DNA of 64,000 bases from Sphingobacteriaceae bacterium. GTDB lineage: Bacteria; Bacteroidota; Bacteroidia; B-17B0; Aurantibacillaceae. Where the stretch lies: NCBI GenBank assembly GCA_947480015.1, contig CANKBS010000001.1:186001-250000 (forward strand), written 5' to 3'. Made by a program: the position numbers and the translations under genes. Below, piece by piece: positions 1 through 9,316 of the stretch. The notes under the pieces are model-generated. The model searched no databases. It saw only the letters and a list, made by a program, of their open reading frames with translations, and had not been told where the DNA came from. Position 1 is the stretch's first letter, and each line of letters opens with the position of its first letter.

Positions 1-54
1 CAAAGAACGGTACGCAAAAGGGCTTAATCCTAATTTTAATTAATATAATTCCTT

Positions 55-1557
55 ATGATCAGTAAGCTGATTAATAAAACGCGTTTCACCCAAAAACCGA
101 TTGTTTTATTAAGTCTGATTGTTTTTGCGTTCATTAATCTTGCCATTGTTCTTATTAATCACTACAGTTTTAGAACGGTAGCCCTTGATTATGCTATTTA
201 TAATTTTGCTTTTTTTGATTATGCACACCTGCGTATTTCGCCCTGCCCTGCCTACATCTATCCGTTTCCTGCAAGTTTTTTTCAAGACCATTTTTCATTA
301 ACGCTCTTGTTCCTTTCGCCGCTGTATTGGCTTATGGCGCCCATTTTCGGAACCTATTCACTTTTAATTTTACAATGGCTTTTTATACTTGCCGGTTCAT
401 GGGCGACTTATAAATTAATTGCAACAAAAAGCGGCAATTATACATACGGATTAGCGGCCATGATCTATTATTTTTTGCTTTTAGGTCGGTATACCGCTTA
501 CCGTGAGGATGTCAATTTGGCCATCCTTGGCTCTTCCATGATTCCGGTTTTTTTATATTTTTTCGAAACCAAACGATTTTATCCCGCTACATTTAGTTTT
601 ATTTTTTTACTCCTAAATCGTGAAGATTATTCCTTATGGCTCATTTTTATAGGAATATTCTTGATGATTCGTCACCGAAAAAACCCAATAGAATTTAGAC
701 TTTCATCGGGCATTACCATTCTTTCCGCCTTATTTTTTGTTTCTATTTTCGTCTTCATATTTCCAGCCATTGAAGATGAACATAAAAAATTTGCGCTGTT
801 TAATTATGCCATAATAGGCGAGACGCCTATGGAAGCACTCAAGTTTTTGTTTCAACACCCTTTACGAGCCATTGAATTACTTTTTGTGAATCATAACGAA
901 AACCCGTATTACGATGGCATTAAAAAAGAATTTTATCTGGTTTATCTTTTGAGTGGTGGGTTTATATTGCTACTACGACCACTATACCTCATTCCGTTAT
1001 TACCCTTGCTTGCCAAAAAAATGTATGACGATAACCCATTACGTTGGAGTGTTGAAACCTATTATTCCATTGAATTTGTCTCTATTTTACCTGTATGTGT
1101 TTTTTTAATTTTACTCGAGTTGCAGTCTTCAAAACTCAAAACCACACTTATCTGGTTTATTTGTCTGGCAAGTCTTTTAGTCACGTTAGTTCGCTTATTT
1201 ATCCCATTTTCGAACCCTATTGTAGGTGAAGCGAATAAAAGTAATTTTTTAAGTCCCGCTTTTTATCACACCGGCTGCGATGTTCCTGCAATTAATGCGG
1301 CCTTGAACCGGATCCCAAAAAACGCTGCTGTTTGCGCTTCGTGTCGATTGTTACCTCATTTGGCATATCGCGAAAAGGTTTATTATTTCCCTAAGATTAA
1401 TGATGCTGATTTTATTTGCTTATTAAAACGCGGTGATGCCTATCCCTTAACTACTGCCGAATACGATTTGGAATGGAATAAACTACTGTTTAACAAAGAA
1501 TGGAAAGTGCTTGAGAATAAAACCGATTTTATTTTACTTCAACGAATACCTAACTAA
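55..1557 (+). CDS. DUF2079-like polytopic membrane protein
   Basis: A 500-residue inner-membrane protein with about ten hydrophobic segments. The region around residues 43-92, an Asp-containing stretch after the first helix (LDYAIYNFAFFDY) followed by a FFQDHFSLTLL loop, matches the pattern of the DUF2079 family, which belongs to the wider GT-C-like multi-pass group. The C-terminal 100 residues are soluble and probably extracytoplasmic. The substrate is unknown. The gene heads a region rich in GT-C-like proteins and a GT2 enzyme, so a role in building or modifying a surface glycan is plausible but inferred. The ATG at 55 is the first good start. The preceding 54 bases hold nothing else I recognise. 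Confidence 0.75.
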   Translation: MISKLINKTRFTQKPIVLLSLIVFAFINLAIVLINHYSFRTVALDYAIYNFAFFDYAHLRISPCPAYIYPFPASFFQDHFSLTLLFLSPLYWLMAPIFGTYSLLILQWLFILAGSWATYKLIATKSGNYTYGLAAMIYYFLLLGRYTAYREDVNLAILGSSMIPVFLYFFETKRFYPATFSFIFLLLNREDYSLWLIFIGIFLMIRHRKNPIEFRLSSGITILSALFFVSIFVFIFPAIEDEHKKFALFNYAIIGETPMEALKFLFQHPLRAIELLFVNHNENPYYDGIKKEFYLVYLLSGGFILLLRPLYLIPLLPLLAKKMYDDNPLRWSVETYYSIEFVSILPVCVFLILLELQSSKLKTTLIWFICLASLLVTLVRLFIPFSNPIVGEANKSNFLSPAFYHTGCDVPAINAALNRIPKNAAVCASCRLLPHLAYREKVYYFPKINDADFICLLKRGDAYPLTTAEYDLEWNKLLFNKEWKVLENKTDFILLQRIPN

Positions 1558-1688
1558 TTCCTCAGGCTCTGGTTAGCCCCTTGTTCTTATGAAAAAGTTT
1601 AGATGGAAAGGCGCTTAAAAAAAGGCATTTCTTTTCTCAAAAAACTTAAAAAAAATGCTAGTTTTGAAAGGATTTACAATACTTAGAG

Positions 1689-3311
1689 ATGCCTTCAATA
1701 AGGGAAACATTTTTTACCAAACATAAAAACAGCGGTATTTTACTGGGTATTCTAATTGTGTTGTTTTTCCTGAATTCTTACGAGCACACGGTTTTTTATC
1801 GACCGGGTTCAGTGCATCAATGGCGACAAGCTGATTGTTTATCGATTACAAAAAACTATTACGAAGAAGGCCTTCATTTTTTCCAACCAAAAATACATTA
1901 TCAAGGTGTTAAAGATGGAAAAACAGTGAGTGAATGCCCGTTGTTAAATTATACCGTAGCATGTTTATGGCGGGTTTTTGGCGAACATGAATTTATATAC
2001 CGCCTTTTAGAGTATTTTATTTTTATTTCCTCGCTTTTTGTACTGCTAAAAACATTAAAAAACTTTTTGAATTCAAGTTGGCATGCTTTTTTTATAATCA
2101 GTTTAGTGGTAACATCACCCTTAATTGTTTATTATGATCTTAATTTTATTGCCGATGTACCGGCATTTTCGTTGAGCTTAATGAGCTTTTGTTTTCTATT
2201 CCAATTTTACCAATACAAATCGTTACGATTCTTTTACCTCTCATTGGTGTTTGGAACATTGGCAGTATTGATGAAAGCAAGCGCATTACTTGGACTTGGT
2301 CTACTCTTATTCTTTTCACTGCTTGATTTATTTAATCTCACTAAATATGTTGGAACCGAGAAATTATTCATTAAAAAAACCTTGCCGTTTGTGTTCATTG
2401 GCTTATCAATAGCCATTATCGCGTCTTGGTACAAATTCGCCTTAGATTATAATCATCACAACACGAACGATGTTTTTTTGCTTGGCATTTTACCAATTTG
2501 GGAAATGAATGCTGAAGAATTGGCTCATAACAGCAAAGTGCTCTTTAATAACTTTCTGCTTCCTTGGTTTCTAAATAAACCCATGTTCTTTTTGTTTACA
2601 ACGCTGTTTGTTTATGTTGTTATTTATTTTAAAAAGTTACCGGTTTTTTTAAAATATTCTTTTGTGTTTAGCCTAGTCTTTTTTGTGCTCTATTTTGTTT
2701 TCTTTTTTCAAGTGTTTAATAGGCACGATTATTATTTAATAAACCTCATGGTGGTTCCCATCATTACATTTATGTGTTTTTCTTTTTTAATACAGCACTA
2801 TAACTGGGATCAAACGCAAATGCGATACGCCAAACTTTTTTTTGTGCTTCTTTTTGTTTTTAACGCAATAAATGCCGCAGCAATGTACCGTTTACGTTGT
2901 GTGCCGGATGATAAACTTGTGCACTGGTATCCATTTATTTCGGAAGAGGAAGATAATCTCGCTAAGTACCTCACTTGGGATTATTCCAATTCTGTTCAAC
3001 GGATCGAGAATTTTACACCGGAATTAAGAAAACACGGTATTCAACGCCAGGATTTAATTTTAAGTGTTCCGGATATTAGCTTTAATATTTCACTTTATTT
3101 TATGGATCAAAAAGGATATGGTATAACCGGCGAACATATTCGTCTCGACTCAACTGTTATGGCTAAGTTTTTAAACCTACATATTAAATACTTGGTAATG
3201 AGTGATACCAGTTTTAAGAAGGAGCGGGCATTTCAAAAAATTGTCGGTAACCTTGAACCCTTTTTTATTAAGGGTAACGTAGAAGTGTTTAAATTTAAAA
3301 ACGCCTTCTAA
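1689..3311 (+). CDS. GT39/ArnT-like integral membrane glycosyltransferase
   Basis: A 540-residue polytopic protein. After the first membrane helix it carries the first extracytoplasmic loop HQWRQADCLS (residues 43-52), typical of the PMT/ArnT-like GT-C superfamily in Bacteroidota, whose members move sugars from polyprenyl-phosphate carriers outside the inner membrane. A second loop motif, ADVPAFSL, lies near residue 155, and a soluble tail follows about residue 400. It is a diverged paralog of the protein at 6961-8550 (same HQW/HAW loop, same Y-Y-E/K-E-G/D pattern). It begins a tight run: the next gene starts 2 bases after its stop. A TAGTTTTG box at 1659-1666 could be a -7 element, but no -33 box is clear. 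Donor and acceptor are unknown. Confidence 0.75.
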   Translation: MPSIRETFFTKHKNSGILLGILIVLFFLNSYEHTVFYRPGSVHQWRQADCLSITKNYYEEGLHFFQPKIHYQGVKDGKTVSECPLLNYTVACLWRVFGEHEFIYRLLEYFIFISSLFVLLKTLKNFLNSSWHAFFIISLVVTSPLIVYYDLNFIADVPAFSLSLMSFCFLFQFYQYKSLRFFYLSLVFGTLAVLMKASALLGLGLLLFFSLLDLFNLTKYVGTEKLFIKKTLPFVFIGLSIAIIASWYKFALDYNHHNTNDVFLLGILPIWEMNAEELAHNSKVLFNNFLLPWFLNKPMFFLFTTLFVYVVIYFKKLPVFLKYSFVFSLVFFVLYFVFFFQVFNRHDYYLINLMVVPIITFMCFSFLIQHYNWDQTQMRYAKLFFVLLFVFNAINAAAMYRLRCVPDDKLVHWYPFISEEEDNLAKYLTWDYSNSVQRIENFTPELRKHGIQRQDLILSVPDISFNISLYFMDQKGYGITGEHIRLDSTVMAKFLNLHIKYLVMSDTSFKKERAFQKIVGNLEPFFIKGNVEVFKFKNAF

Positions 3312-3313
3312 TC

Positions 3314-4720
3314 ATGTTATTTAACTCGCTCCATTTTTTAATTTTTCTGCCGGTATTTATACTGCTTTATTATTTGGTAGCATTCAAATACCGATGGATC
3401 TTAATCTTCATTGCTTCTTGTTATTTCTACATGGCCTTTGTGCCAACCTATATCCTCATCCTTTTTCTCATCATTGGCATCGATTTTGTTTCGGGCATAG
3501 CCATTGAAAATTCGAAAAACCAAAAACGTAAATTATTTTTGATTCTGAGCCTACTTTCAAATATTTTATTGCTGTGTTTTTTTAAATATTTCAATTTTTT
3601 AAATGAGAATATAAGTGGCATCTTAAATTTATTTGGTCAGCAATTTCATCCCATTAATCTCGATATTATTCTCCCTATCGGGCTTTCCTTCCATACTTTC
3701 CAATCGATGAGTTATACCATTGAAGTGTATAAGGGTCATCAAAAAGCCGAACGTCATTTAGGTTATTTCGCCAATTATGTTTTGTATTTTCCCCAAATGG
3801 TAGCGGGCCCAATTGAGCGCTATGATCGCTTAGGAACTGAATTGAAGCAGGAACATAAACCTGTGTATCAAAACTTTTCCGACGGCTTTAAATTGATTTT
3901 ATTCGGTTTGTTTGTAAAAATGACCATAGCCGATAATTTAGCTCCTTATGTTAATCAAATTTATGCCGACCCATTAAAATATAGCCCAAGTCAAGTTTTT
4001 ACAGGCTTAATTTTATTTTCTTTTCAGATCTATGCCGATTTTTATGGATATTCAACCATTGCTTTAGGAAGCGCACGACTAATGGGAATTCGCCTTATGG
4101 ATAATTTCAAAACGCCTTACCTTTCAAAAAGTGTTTCCGAGTTTTGGTCACGTTGGCATATTTCTTTAAGCACCTGGTTTCGGGATTATTTATATATTCC
4201 CTTGGGTGGTAACAGGGGGAATTTACTGCGTTGGAGTATAAATATTTTGATTGTTTTTATGGTGAGTGGTTTATGGCATGGTGCCAGTTGGACCTTTGTT
4301 ATTTGGGGTGCCTTACATGGTGTGAATCTGCTTGCTGAGCGATTCTTTAATAAAGTATTCAATTTTAAAATAAAAGAAACTTGGTCACTGCTTAATCTAC
4401 TGCTACTTCTGAAAACGTTTTTGGTCACAACGTTGATTTGGGTGTTTTTTAGAGCCGAAAGTTTTTCAAAAGCAAAAGATGTTTTTCAAGCTTTAACACG
4501 CACAACAAACATTTCCGATATCTCCTTGGAATCGGTGCTACCGGGCATTATGTGTGTGCTCTTGGTTTTATCAGATCTCTGGGTTTATAATTCGCGCATT
4601 GATGATCGATTACAAACCTATAAGCCGGTTTATCGCTGGGCCATTTACACCGTTTTAATTTTTTGTTTGTTTGCTTTAGCGGGCACACAAAAATTTGCAT
4701 TTATTTATTTTCAGTTTTAA
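3314..4720 (+). CDS. MBOAT-family O-acyltransferase (AlgI/DltB-like)
   Basis: A 468-residue polytopic membrane protein of the MBOAT family, which moves acyl groups across the inner membrane onto glycans or other extracytoplasmic acceptors. The family signature is clear: SEFWSRWHISLSTWFRDY (from residue 275) and SGLWHGASWTFVIWGALHG around the expected catalytic His322, with a second conserved His at 282. Length agrees with AlgI/PatA-type members (about 470). It starts 2 bases after the GT-C gene and its stop overlaps the start of the next gene (TAATG), so it is almost certainly cotranscribed with the SGNH-like protein downstream. That is the usual arrangement of MBOAT enzymes with a periplasmic partner (AlgI/AlgJ-AlgX, DltB/DltD). 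The acyl group and acceptor are not known. Confidence 0.92.
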   Translation: MLFNSLHFLIFLPVFILLYYLVAFKYRWILIFIASCYFYMAFVPTYILILFLIIGIDFVSGIAIENSKNQKRKLFLILSLLSNILLLCFFKYFNFLNENISGILNLFGQQFHPINLDIILPIGLSFHTFQSMSYTIEVYKGHQKAERHLGYFANYVLYFPQMVAGPIERYDRLGTELKQEHKPVYQNFSDGFKLILFGLFVKMTIADNLAPYVNQIYADPLKYSPSQVFTGLILFSFQIYADFYGYSTIALGSARLMGIRLMDNFKTPYLSKSVSEFWSRWHISLSTWFRDYLYIPLGGNRGNLLRWSINILIVFMVSGLWHGASWTFVIWGALHGVNLLAERFFNKVFNFKIKETWSLLNLLLLLKTFLVTTLIWVFFRAESFSKAKDVFQALTRTTNISDISLESVLPGIMCVLLVLSDLWVYNSRIDDRLQTYKPVYRWAIYTVLIFCLFALAGTQKFAFIYFQF

Positions 4721-5760
4721 TGACTAAGAAAATTATCATAAAATTAAGCTGTTTGGTTACAATTCTAGTTGCACTTAATGTGTTGTATAAGTATACTTTG
4801 TTTCAAAACGATCTGAAAACAAAATCACCAGAAGCACTAGCAATCAAATCACAAGACTTGCCTGACGTTTATTTTTTTGGGGAATCCTCTAATGCGACTT
4901 ACCGCGATTCCGATTCGATAAAGAGCAGTATTACAGAACTAGCTTCCATGTTTTTTCCAACTATAAAAATTGTGCCCATCGTAAAACCTGCCACGCATGC
5001 CGGTATTTACAAAAGTTGGGCGCGAATGATTGATCTTAAAAAAAACAAAACAAAAGCACTCATTATAACCTTAAATCTGCGTTCTTTCGACGCTGCCTGG
5101 ATACATTCAAAACTTGAAACACAATTACAGGAATCGATGGTTCTTACGCAAGACCATCCGCCTTTATTAAATCGGTTCCAATTGTCATTACAGGCATTTG
5201 ATAATAAAACCGAAAAACAGCGTGAACAAATGATGCTAGAACAATGGAAAAATACCCCATTGCTCTTCCCTTTTGCATTCCCCTTTAAATCAACAGCCGA
5301 CTGGGATTATGCCATGGCCCAAGGCCATTATAAAAAGTCGGATGGAACCTGGGATAAGGAAAAAAATATATTGGCATGCCATTATATCAAAGCATACGCC
5401 TTTAACTTAAATGATCAAAATCCAAGAGTCAAAGACTTTGATGAAATTGTGATGTATTGCGCTAAGAACAGAATAAATTTATACTTAAATTTGATGGCCG
5501 AAAACATCGATTATGCGGATAGTTTGGTTGGAAAGGAATTAGTATTTTTAATGAAACAAAACAGGGACTTTATAGTAAAACGTTACTCAAAAAGAACCTG
5601 TGTGGTTATTGATAATTTGGATTTGGTTAGAGGAAAAGATTTTATCGATCAAAACTGGACAACTGAACATTACGCCTACAAAGGCAGGATGGCAATAGCC
5701 AAAAATTTGGCTCTGAATTTAAAAAAACAATTTGTAAAAGAATATAAAGACGCCTACTGA
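4720..5760 (+). CDS. Probable SGNH-like (DltD/AlgX-type) partner of the MBOAT acyltransferase
   Basis: A 346-residue protein with one N-terminal membrane anchor (residues 4-24) and a periplasmic body. I chose the ATG at 4720, which overlaps the MBOAT stop (TAATG). An in-frame ATG at 4663 would add 19 residues lying wholly inside the MBOAT gene. The sequence YFFGESSNATYRDSD (residues 51-65) resembles the nucleophile block of SGNH hydrolases, with candidate Ser56 or Ser57. FIDQNWTTEHY near the C-terminus (Asp310, His317) resembles the Asp/His block, though its spacing differs from the classical DxxH. Fold and activity are inferred from these weak motifs and the operon position. It is likely to receive acyl groups from the MBOAT protein or deliver them to the glycan. 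Confidence 0.6.
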   Translation: MTKKIIIKLSCLVTILVALNVLYKYTLFQNDLKTKSPEALAIKSQDLPDVYFFGESSNATYRDSDSIKSSITELASMFFPTIKIVPIVKPATHAGIYKSWARMIDLKKNKTKALIITLNLRSFDAAWIHSKLETQLQESMVLTQDHPPLLNRFQLSLQAFDNKTEKQREQMMLEQWKNTPLLFPFAFPFKSTADWDYAMAQGHYKKSDGTWDKEKNILACHYIKAYAFNLNDQNPRVKDFDEIVMYCAKNRINLYLNLMAENIDYADSLVGKELVFLMKQNRDFIVKRYSKRTCVVIDNLDLVRGKDFIDQNWTTEHYAYKGRMAIAKNLALNLKKQFVKEYKDAY

Positions 5761-5762
5761 TT

Positions 5763-6419
5763 ATGTTAGATAAAAACGGAATTGCAAAGAGAATTGCACA
5801 AGAAGTTAGAGATGGAATGTTTGTTAATCTGGGGATTGGAATTCCAACTTTGGTTGCAAACTTTATTCCAGAAGGTTTTAATGTGGTGCTACAATCCGAA
5901 AACGGCCTTCTGGGCATGGGCCCTTTCCCTTTTGAGGGAGATGAAGACGCGGATTTGATTAATGCAGGGAAACAAACCATTACCTTACTTGAAGGTTCTA
6001 GTATTTTTGATAGTGCTATGAGTTTTGGAATGATTCGCGCTCAGAAAGTGGATCTTACAATTTTAGGCGCCATGGAAGTAAGTGAAACCGGAGACATTGC
6101 TAACTGGAAAATTCCGGGTAAAATGGTTAAAGGTATGGGTGGTGCTATGGACTTGGTAGCCAGTGCAAAAAATATTATTGTAGCCATGCAACAAGTTAAT
6201 AAAGCAGGGCAGTCTAAATTATTGGCAAAATGCGATTTGCCTTTAACGGGCGTGGGCTGTGTAAAACGTGTGGTTACCGAATTGGGTGTCTACGAAATCA
6301 TGCCTCAAGGTGGATTCAAACTTTTGGAAAGCGCGCCCGGTATTAGTGTTGAGCAGATTAGAAATGCCACTGCCGGGAAACTCATTGTAGAAGGTGATAT
6401 AAAGGAAATGGTCATTTAA
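5763..6419 (+). CDS. scoB: 3-oxoacid CoA-transferase, subunit B
   Basis: A 218-residue protein matching subunit B of family I CoA transferases (ScoB/AtoA/PcaJ). It has the GIGIPT oxyanion-loop motif near residue 24 and the SENGLLGMGP block with the catalytic glutamate at Glu46. The enzyme moves CoA between succinate or acetate and a 3-oxoacid, normally as an A/B heteromer in the cytoplasm. No subunit A gene is visible in this window. It is embedded in an envelope operon: it starts 2 bases after the SGNH-like gene and its stop overlaps the next start (TAATG). It may pair with an A subunit encoded elsewhere, or the operon may have captured it. Family assignment is strong. The metabolic role here is uncertain, as is whether ScoB or AtoA is the better name. 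Confidence 0.88.
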   Translation: MLDKNGIAKRIAQEVRDGMFVNLGIGIPTLVANFIPEGFNVVLQSENGLLGMGPFPFEGDEDADLINAGKQTITLLEGSSIFDSAMSFGMIRAQKVDLTILGAMEVSETGDIANWKIPGKMVKGMGGAMDLVASAKNIIVAMQQVNKAGQSKLLAKCDLPLTGVGCVKRVVTELGVYEIMPQGGFKLLESAPGISVEQIRNATAGKLIVEGDIKEMVI

Positions 6420-6958
6420 TGAGATTAATGATCTTCATAAAAATTTCCAGTGTAATTTTCAGTCTTTCTTTTCTTGTTAGTTGTAACGAAAACTATGAAC
6501 CCATTAGTTCTTCCCTGGTGATTCCAAAACAAGAACACGTTTTAGGCGATACACTAATAAAAGATTCTGTCAGTGGGCGTGTTTTTTCCCGCTTATACAA
6601 ACATGCAACGGCTGGATTGCAATTTCAGTACGATATCCCTAAAGAATATCAACATAAAAAAATCCGCGTAGTAGTTGGTGGAAATATGCGTTCTAATTAT
6701 GCCATGTCCAACTCTGGCATCGCAATTTCGGTGTATGACAATAAATCAAATCAGCTAGCCTGGAATGTGCTGCCACTAAAAACAGCCTATTTAGGGATAA
6801 ACCAATGGGTGTTAACGAAAGATTCGCTGCTGGTGCCGGCATATTATTACAACAACATACCAAGTCACATCAGTGTCAATACCTATTTAGCTGAATCGGC
6901 ACACGAAAATTTTGACATAGATTCTATGTTTGTGATTATAAAAGTAGCGGATTACTAA
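6419..6958 (+). CDS. Unrecognised lipoprotein in the glycan operon
   Basis: A 179-residue protein with a lipoprotein signal: a hydrophobic N-terminus and lipobox FLVSC with the acylated cysteine at residue 22. The mature part is mostly predicted beta strand, for example IRVVVGGNMRSNYAMSNSG and SGIAISVYDNKSNQLAWNVL, suggestive of a beta-sandwich that could bind carbohydrate. I do not recognise the family. The ATG at 6419 overlaps the scoB stop and the next gene begins 2 bases after the stop, so it is translated as part of the 1689-8550 operon. It probably sits on the periplasmic or outer membrane side and works with the membrane glycosyltransferases or the acylation pair. Confidence 0.65.
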   Translation: MRLMIFIKISSVIFSLSFLVSCNENYEPISSSLVIPKQEHVLGDTLIKDSVSGRVFSRLYKHATAGLQFQYDIPKEYQHKKIRVVVGGNMRSNYAMSNSGIAISVYDNKSNQLAWNVLPLKTAYLGINQWVLTKDSLLVPAYYYNNIPSHISVNTYLAESAHENFDIDSMFVIIKVADY

Positions 6959-6960
6959 GT

Positions 6961-8550
6961 TTGAAAAGAATCAATTTATATATTCAACAACTAAACACTG
7001 TGTACGCGAAGTTCATGGCAAAGTTCTGTATTGAAAACGAATGGCTGAAAAAAACGCTAGCTGTACTTTTCTTCATCATAGCTTTGCAAAGTTTTTATTC
7101 ATACATCGGCGTATATAAACATCTGGATAGAAGACCTTGTGGGATTCATGCCTGGGCACAATGTCAAAGAGCATCTGTGGCACAAGGTTATTATAAGGAG
7201 GACATGAATTTTTTTCTTCCTCGTGTGCAACGTTACTCCAAAATGGGCGGCGTAGCAGGCGTCGAATTCCCAATCATCTATTACATGGGAGCCATACTTT
7301 ATAAAGTATTTGGTTTTAATGAAATATACCTACGACTCATTAGTTTAATTATGGTGTCACTAGGACTTTTCTTTTTTTATTTACTTTCAATTAAGTTTTT
7401 AAAGTCTATTTTATGGTCACTTGCCGCTGTTGGCTCCGCATTCTTTTCGCCTGTTTTGCTCTATTACACACCTAGTTTTTTGCCTGATGCACCAAGTATG
7501 GGACTTGTATTAATGGCTTGGTATTTCTTTTTTAACTATAAAGACAGTGGAAAAGAGAAATATTTTAATTGGTTCATCATATTAGGCACTTTGGCGGCAC
7601 TCATTAAAGTGATTTCATTTATGTGTTTTGCAGCGGTGGTATGTTTAATTATTCTCGATCGATTGAAATTATTTAAGCAAGAAAACAAGCCGCATCTTTT
7701 TCAGAATCCATTAAAGATGATTCTAAAATTAGGAATTGGAACGGGGTTTGTAGTCGCCTGGTATTATTACGCAAATTGGTTAACCATCGCCTACGAAAAT
7801 GAAGCCTTTTGTTTAACCCCTGTAACCGGCGGCGCTAAAATCTTTGAACAGGTATATCAAAGAATTGAGGAGTATTGGTTATTTAAGTATTATGCCTACG
7901 AAACATACATGCTTATACTCAGTGCCATTCTCTGTTTTGTATTCTTGCGGTCATATGTCAACCGATTCTTATTTACAATAACCATCATTTATCTTTTGGG
8001 GTCGATTTGTTATGTGATTCTATTTATCACACAATTTCTAAATCACGATTATTACATTATTTCAATTTTTCCAACCATCTTCTTTTTGTTTTTGTGTTTT
8101 GCCGATGCCTTGTCGAAATTCATCAAACACAGATTCATTATTTTAAATGCGCTTATGTTGGTCATTATCTTTTTTAATATGAAAGAATGCATCATTAATT
8201 GCGAAGAAGTTTATACTGACCGTTATGATCGTTTAACCTATTATGGCATTGATGAACGCCCCTATTACGACTTGGAGCCACGATTAAGAGCAATTGGAAT
8301 AAAAAGAAGTGATGTGCTTATGAGTGGATTTGATGATACGTTTTGTAATACCCTGTATCTTATGGATCAGGTTGGATTGTTATTACCTGATCGCGCCGAC
8401 AGTAATTTTGTAAAGAAAACATTGGCGGATAAAAAGATAAAGTATTTGGTATTAAACGATTCGGTGAAGTTTAATGCTATTTACCGTACCGATCTCGACA
8501 AAAAAATCGTATTAACGCACCGGGGACTCATTGTATATAAGCTCAGGTAA
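6961..8550 (+). CDS. GT39/ArnT-like membrane glycosyltransferase, paralog of 1689-3311
   Basis: A 529-residue polytopic protein with a first loop GIHAWAQCQRASVAQGYYKED that aligns with the HQWRQADCLS loop of the protein at 1689-3311, followed by the same FPIIYYMGAILYKVFG helix region and a conserved LPDAPSMG loop. It belongs to the same GT-C-like group. The start is uncertain. TTG at 6961 keeps the 2-base spacing of this operon; GTG at 7000 or ATG at 7015 would remove 13 or 18 residues of a hydrophilic N-terminus without harming the first helix. It is the last gene of the tight run 1689-8550. Donor and acceptor are unknown. Confidence 0.72.
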   Translation: MKRINLYIQQLNTVYAKFMAKFCIENEWLKKTLAVLFFIIALQSFYSYIGVYKHLDRRPCGIHAWAQCQRASVAQGYYKEDMNFFLPRVQRYSKMGGVAGVEFPIIYYMGAILYKVFGFNEIYLRLISLIMVSLGLFFFYLLSIKFLKSILWSLAAVGSAFFSPVLLYYTPSFLPDAPSMGLVLMAWYFFFNYKDSGKEKYFNWFIILGTLAALIKVISFMCFAAVVCLIILDRLKLFKQENKPHLFQNPLKMILKLGIGTGFVVAWYYYANWLTIAYENEAFCLTPVTGGAKIFEQVYQRIEEYWLFKYYAYETYMLILSAILCFVFLRSYVNRFLFTITIIYLLGSICYVILFITQFLNHDYYIISIFPTIFFLFLCFADALSKFIKHRFIILNALMLVIIFFNMKECIINCEEVYTDRYDRLTYYGIDERPYYDLEPRLRAIGIKRSDVLMSGFDDTFCNTLYLMDQVGLLLPDRADSNFVKKTLADKKIKYLVLNDSVKFNAIYRTDLDKKIVLTHRGLIVYKLR

Positions 8551-8599
8551 TGGTAATTTACACCAATCATAATGTTCTGCTTAATTAAATAAATATGCC

Positions 8600-9316
8600 G
8601 TGTCAGCTATAACCTCTGTTGATATAATCTTACCTTGTTTTAATCCTAACAGGAAATGGTATTTTGAACTATTAAGTTTCAATGCCAGCGTTAAAAACCT
8701 GTATACGATCAATTACATGCTGGTTAATGACGGTTCTTCTTCTCATAAAATTGAGGAAGATGTAGAGATGCTGCAGGCAAAAGGGATTTCGTTGGACTAT
8801 ATACATTATCCTGATAACAAAGGGAAGGGTTATGCCTTAAGACAAGGTGTAGCCGCTTCGAAGGCTGAATACATTGTTTACACGGATATCGATTTTCCCT
8901 TCACCAACGAAAGTACACTGGAATTAATCACAGAACTAACTCAGAATAATGTGGATGTGGTTTCGGGATTTCGTAATCAGAATTACTACCTCAAAAAAAT
9001 GACCCGCTACCGGAAAATTCTTTCAAAAGCTTTCAGGGGCTTTTTACGTAATTTTTTAAATATGCAAGTTACCGATACCCAATGTGGTCTGAAAGGCTTT
9101 AATCATAAGGGAAAAGAAGTGTTTTTGTCTACACGAATTAACCGCTATTTATTTGATTTCGAATTTATTTATGCGGTGTGTAAAAACAAGTCACTCACCA
9201 TCAAAACAGTTCCTGTAAAATTAAAAGACAATGTGGTGTTTAGTAAAATGAAACTAAAAATTCTTTTTCAGGAAACATTAAACCTACTTTATATTCTCCT
9301 TTTTCGCCGTACTTAA
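8600..9316 (+). CDS. GT2 family glycosyltransferase (dolichyl-phosphate mannose synthase-like)
   Basis: A 238-residue cytoplasmic GT-A glycosyltransferase. The features are the N-terminal DIILPCFNPN strand, NDGSSS (residues 43-48), KGKGYALRQG, the metal-binding DxD as YTDID (Asp96, Asp98), and TDTQCGLKGF, which is characteristic of the DPM1/GtrB-like branch that loads a sugar onto polyprenyl phosphate. Such enzymes supply the lipid-linked sugars used by GT-C enzymes, which fits the surrounding genes. The start is GTG at 8600; the nearby ATG at 8595 is out of frame. The stop overlaps the stop of the convergent gene by 3 bases. The 49-base gap after the previous stop leaves room for separate regulation. 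Confidence 0.85.
   Translation: MSAITSVDIILPCFNPNRKWYFELLSFNASVKNLYTINYMLVNDGSSSHKIEEDVEMLQAKGISLDYIHYPDNKGKGYALRQGVAASKAEYIVYTDIDFPFTNESTLELITELTQNNVDVVSGFRNQNYYLKKMTRYRKILSKAFRGFLRNFLNMQVTDTQCGLKGFNHKGKEVFLSTRINRYLFDFEFIYAVCKNKSLTIKTVPVKLKDNVVFSKMKLKILFQETLNLLYILLFRRT

Noticed and set aside
4663-4719. Longer start for the SGNH-like gene inside the MBOAT coding region.
   Set aside because: The ATG at 4720 overlaps the MBOAT stop as TAATG and gives a normal membrane anchor; the extra 19 residues are only MBOAT sequence in another frame.
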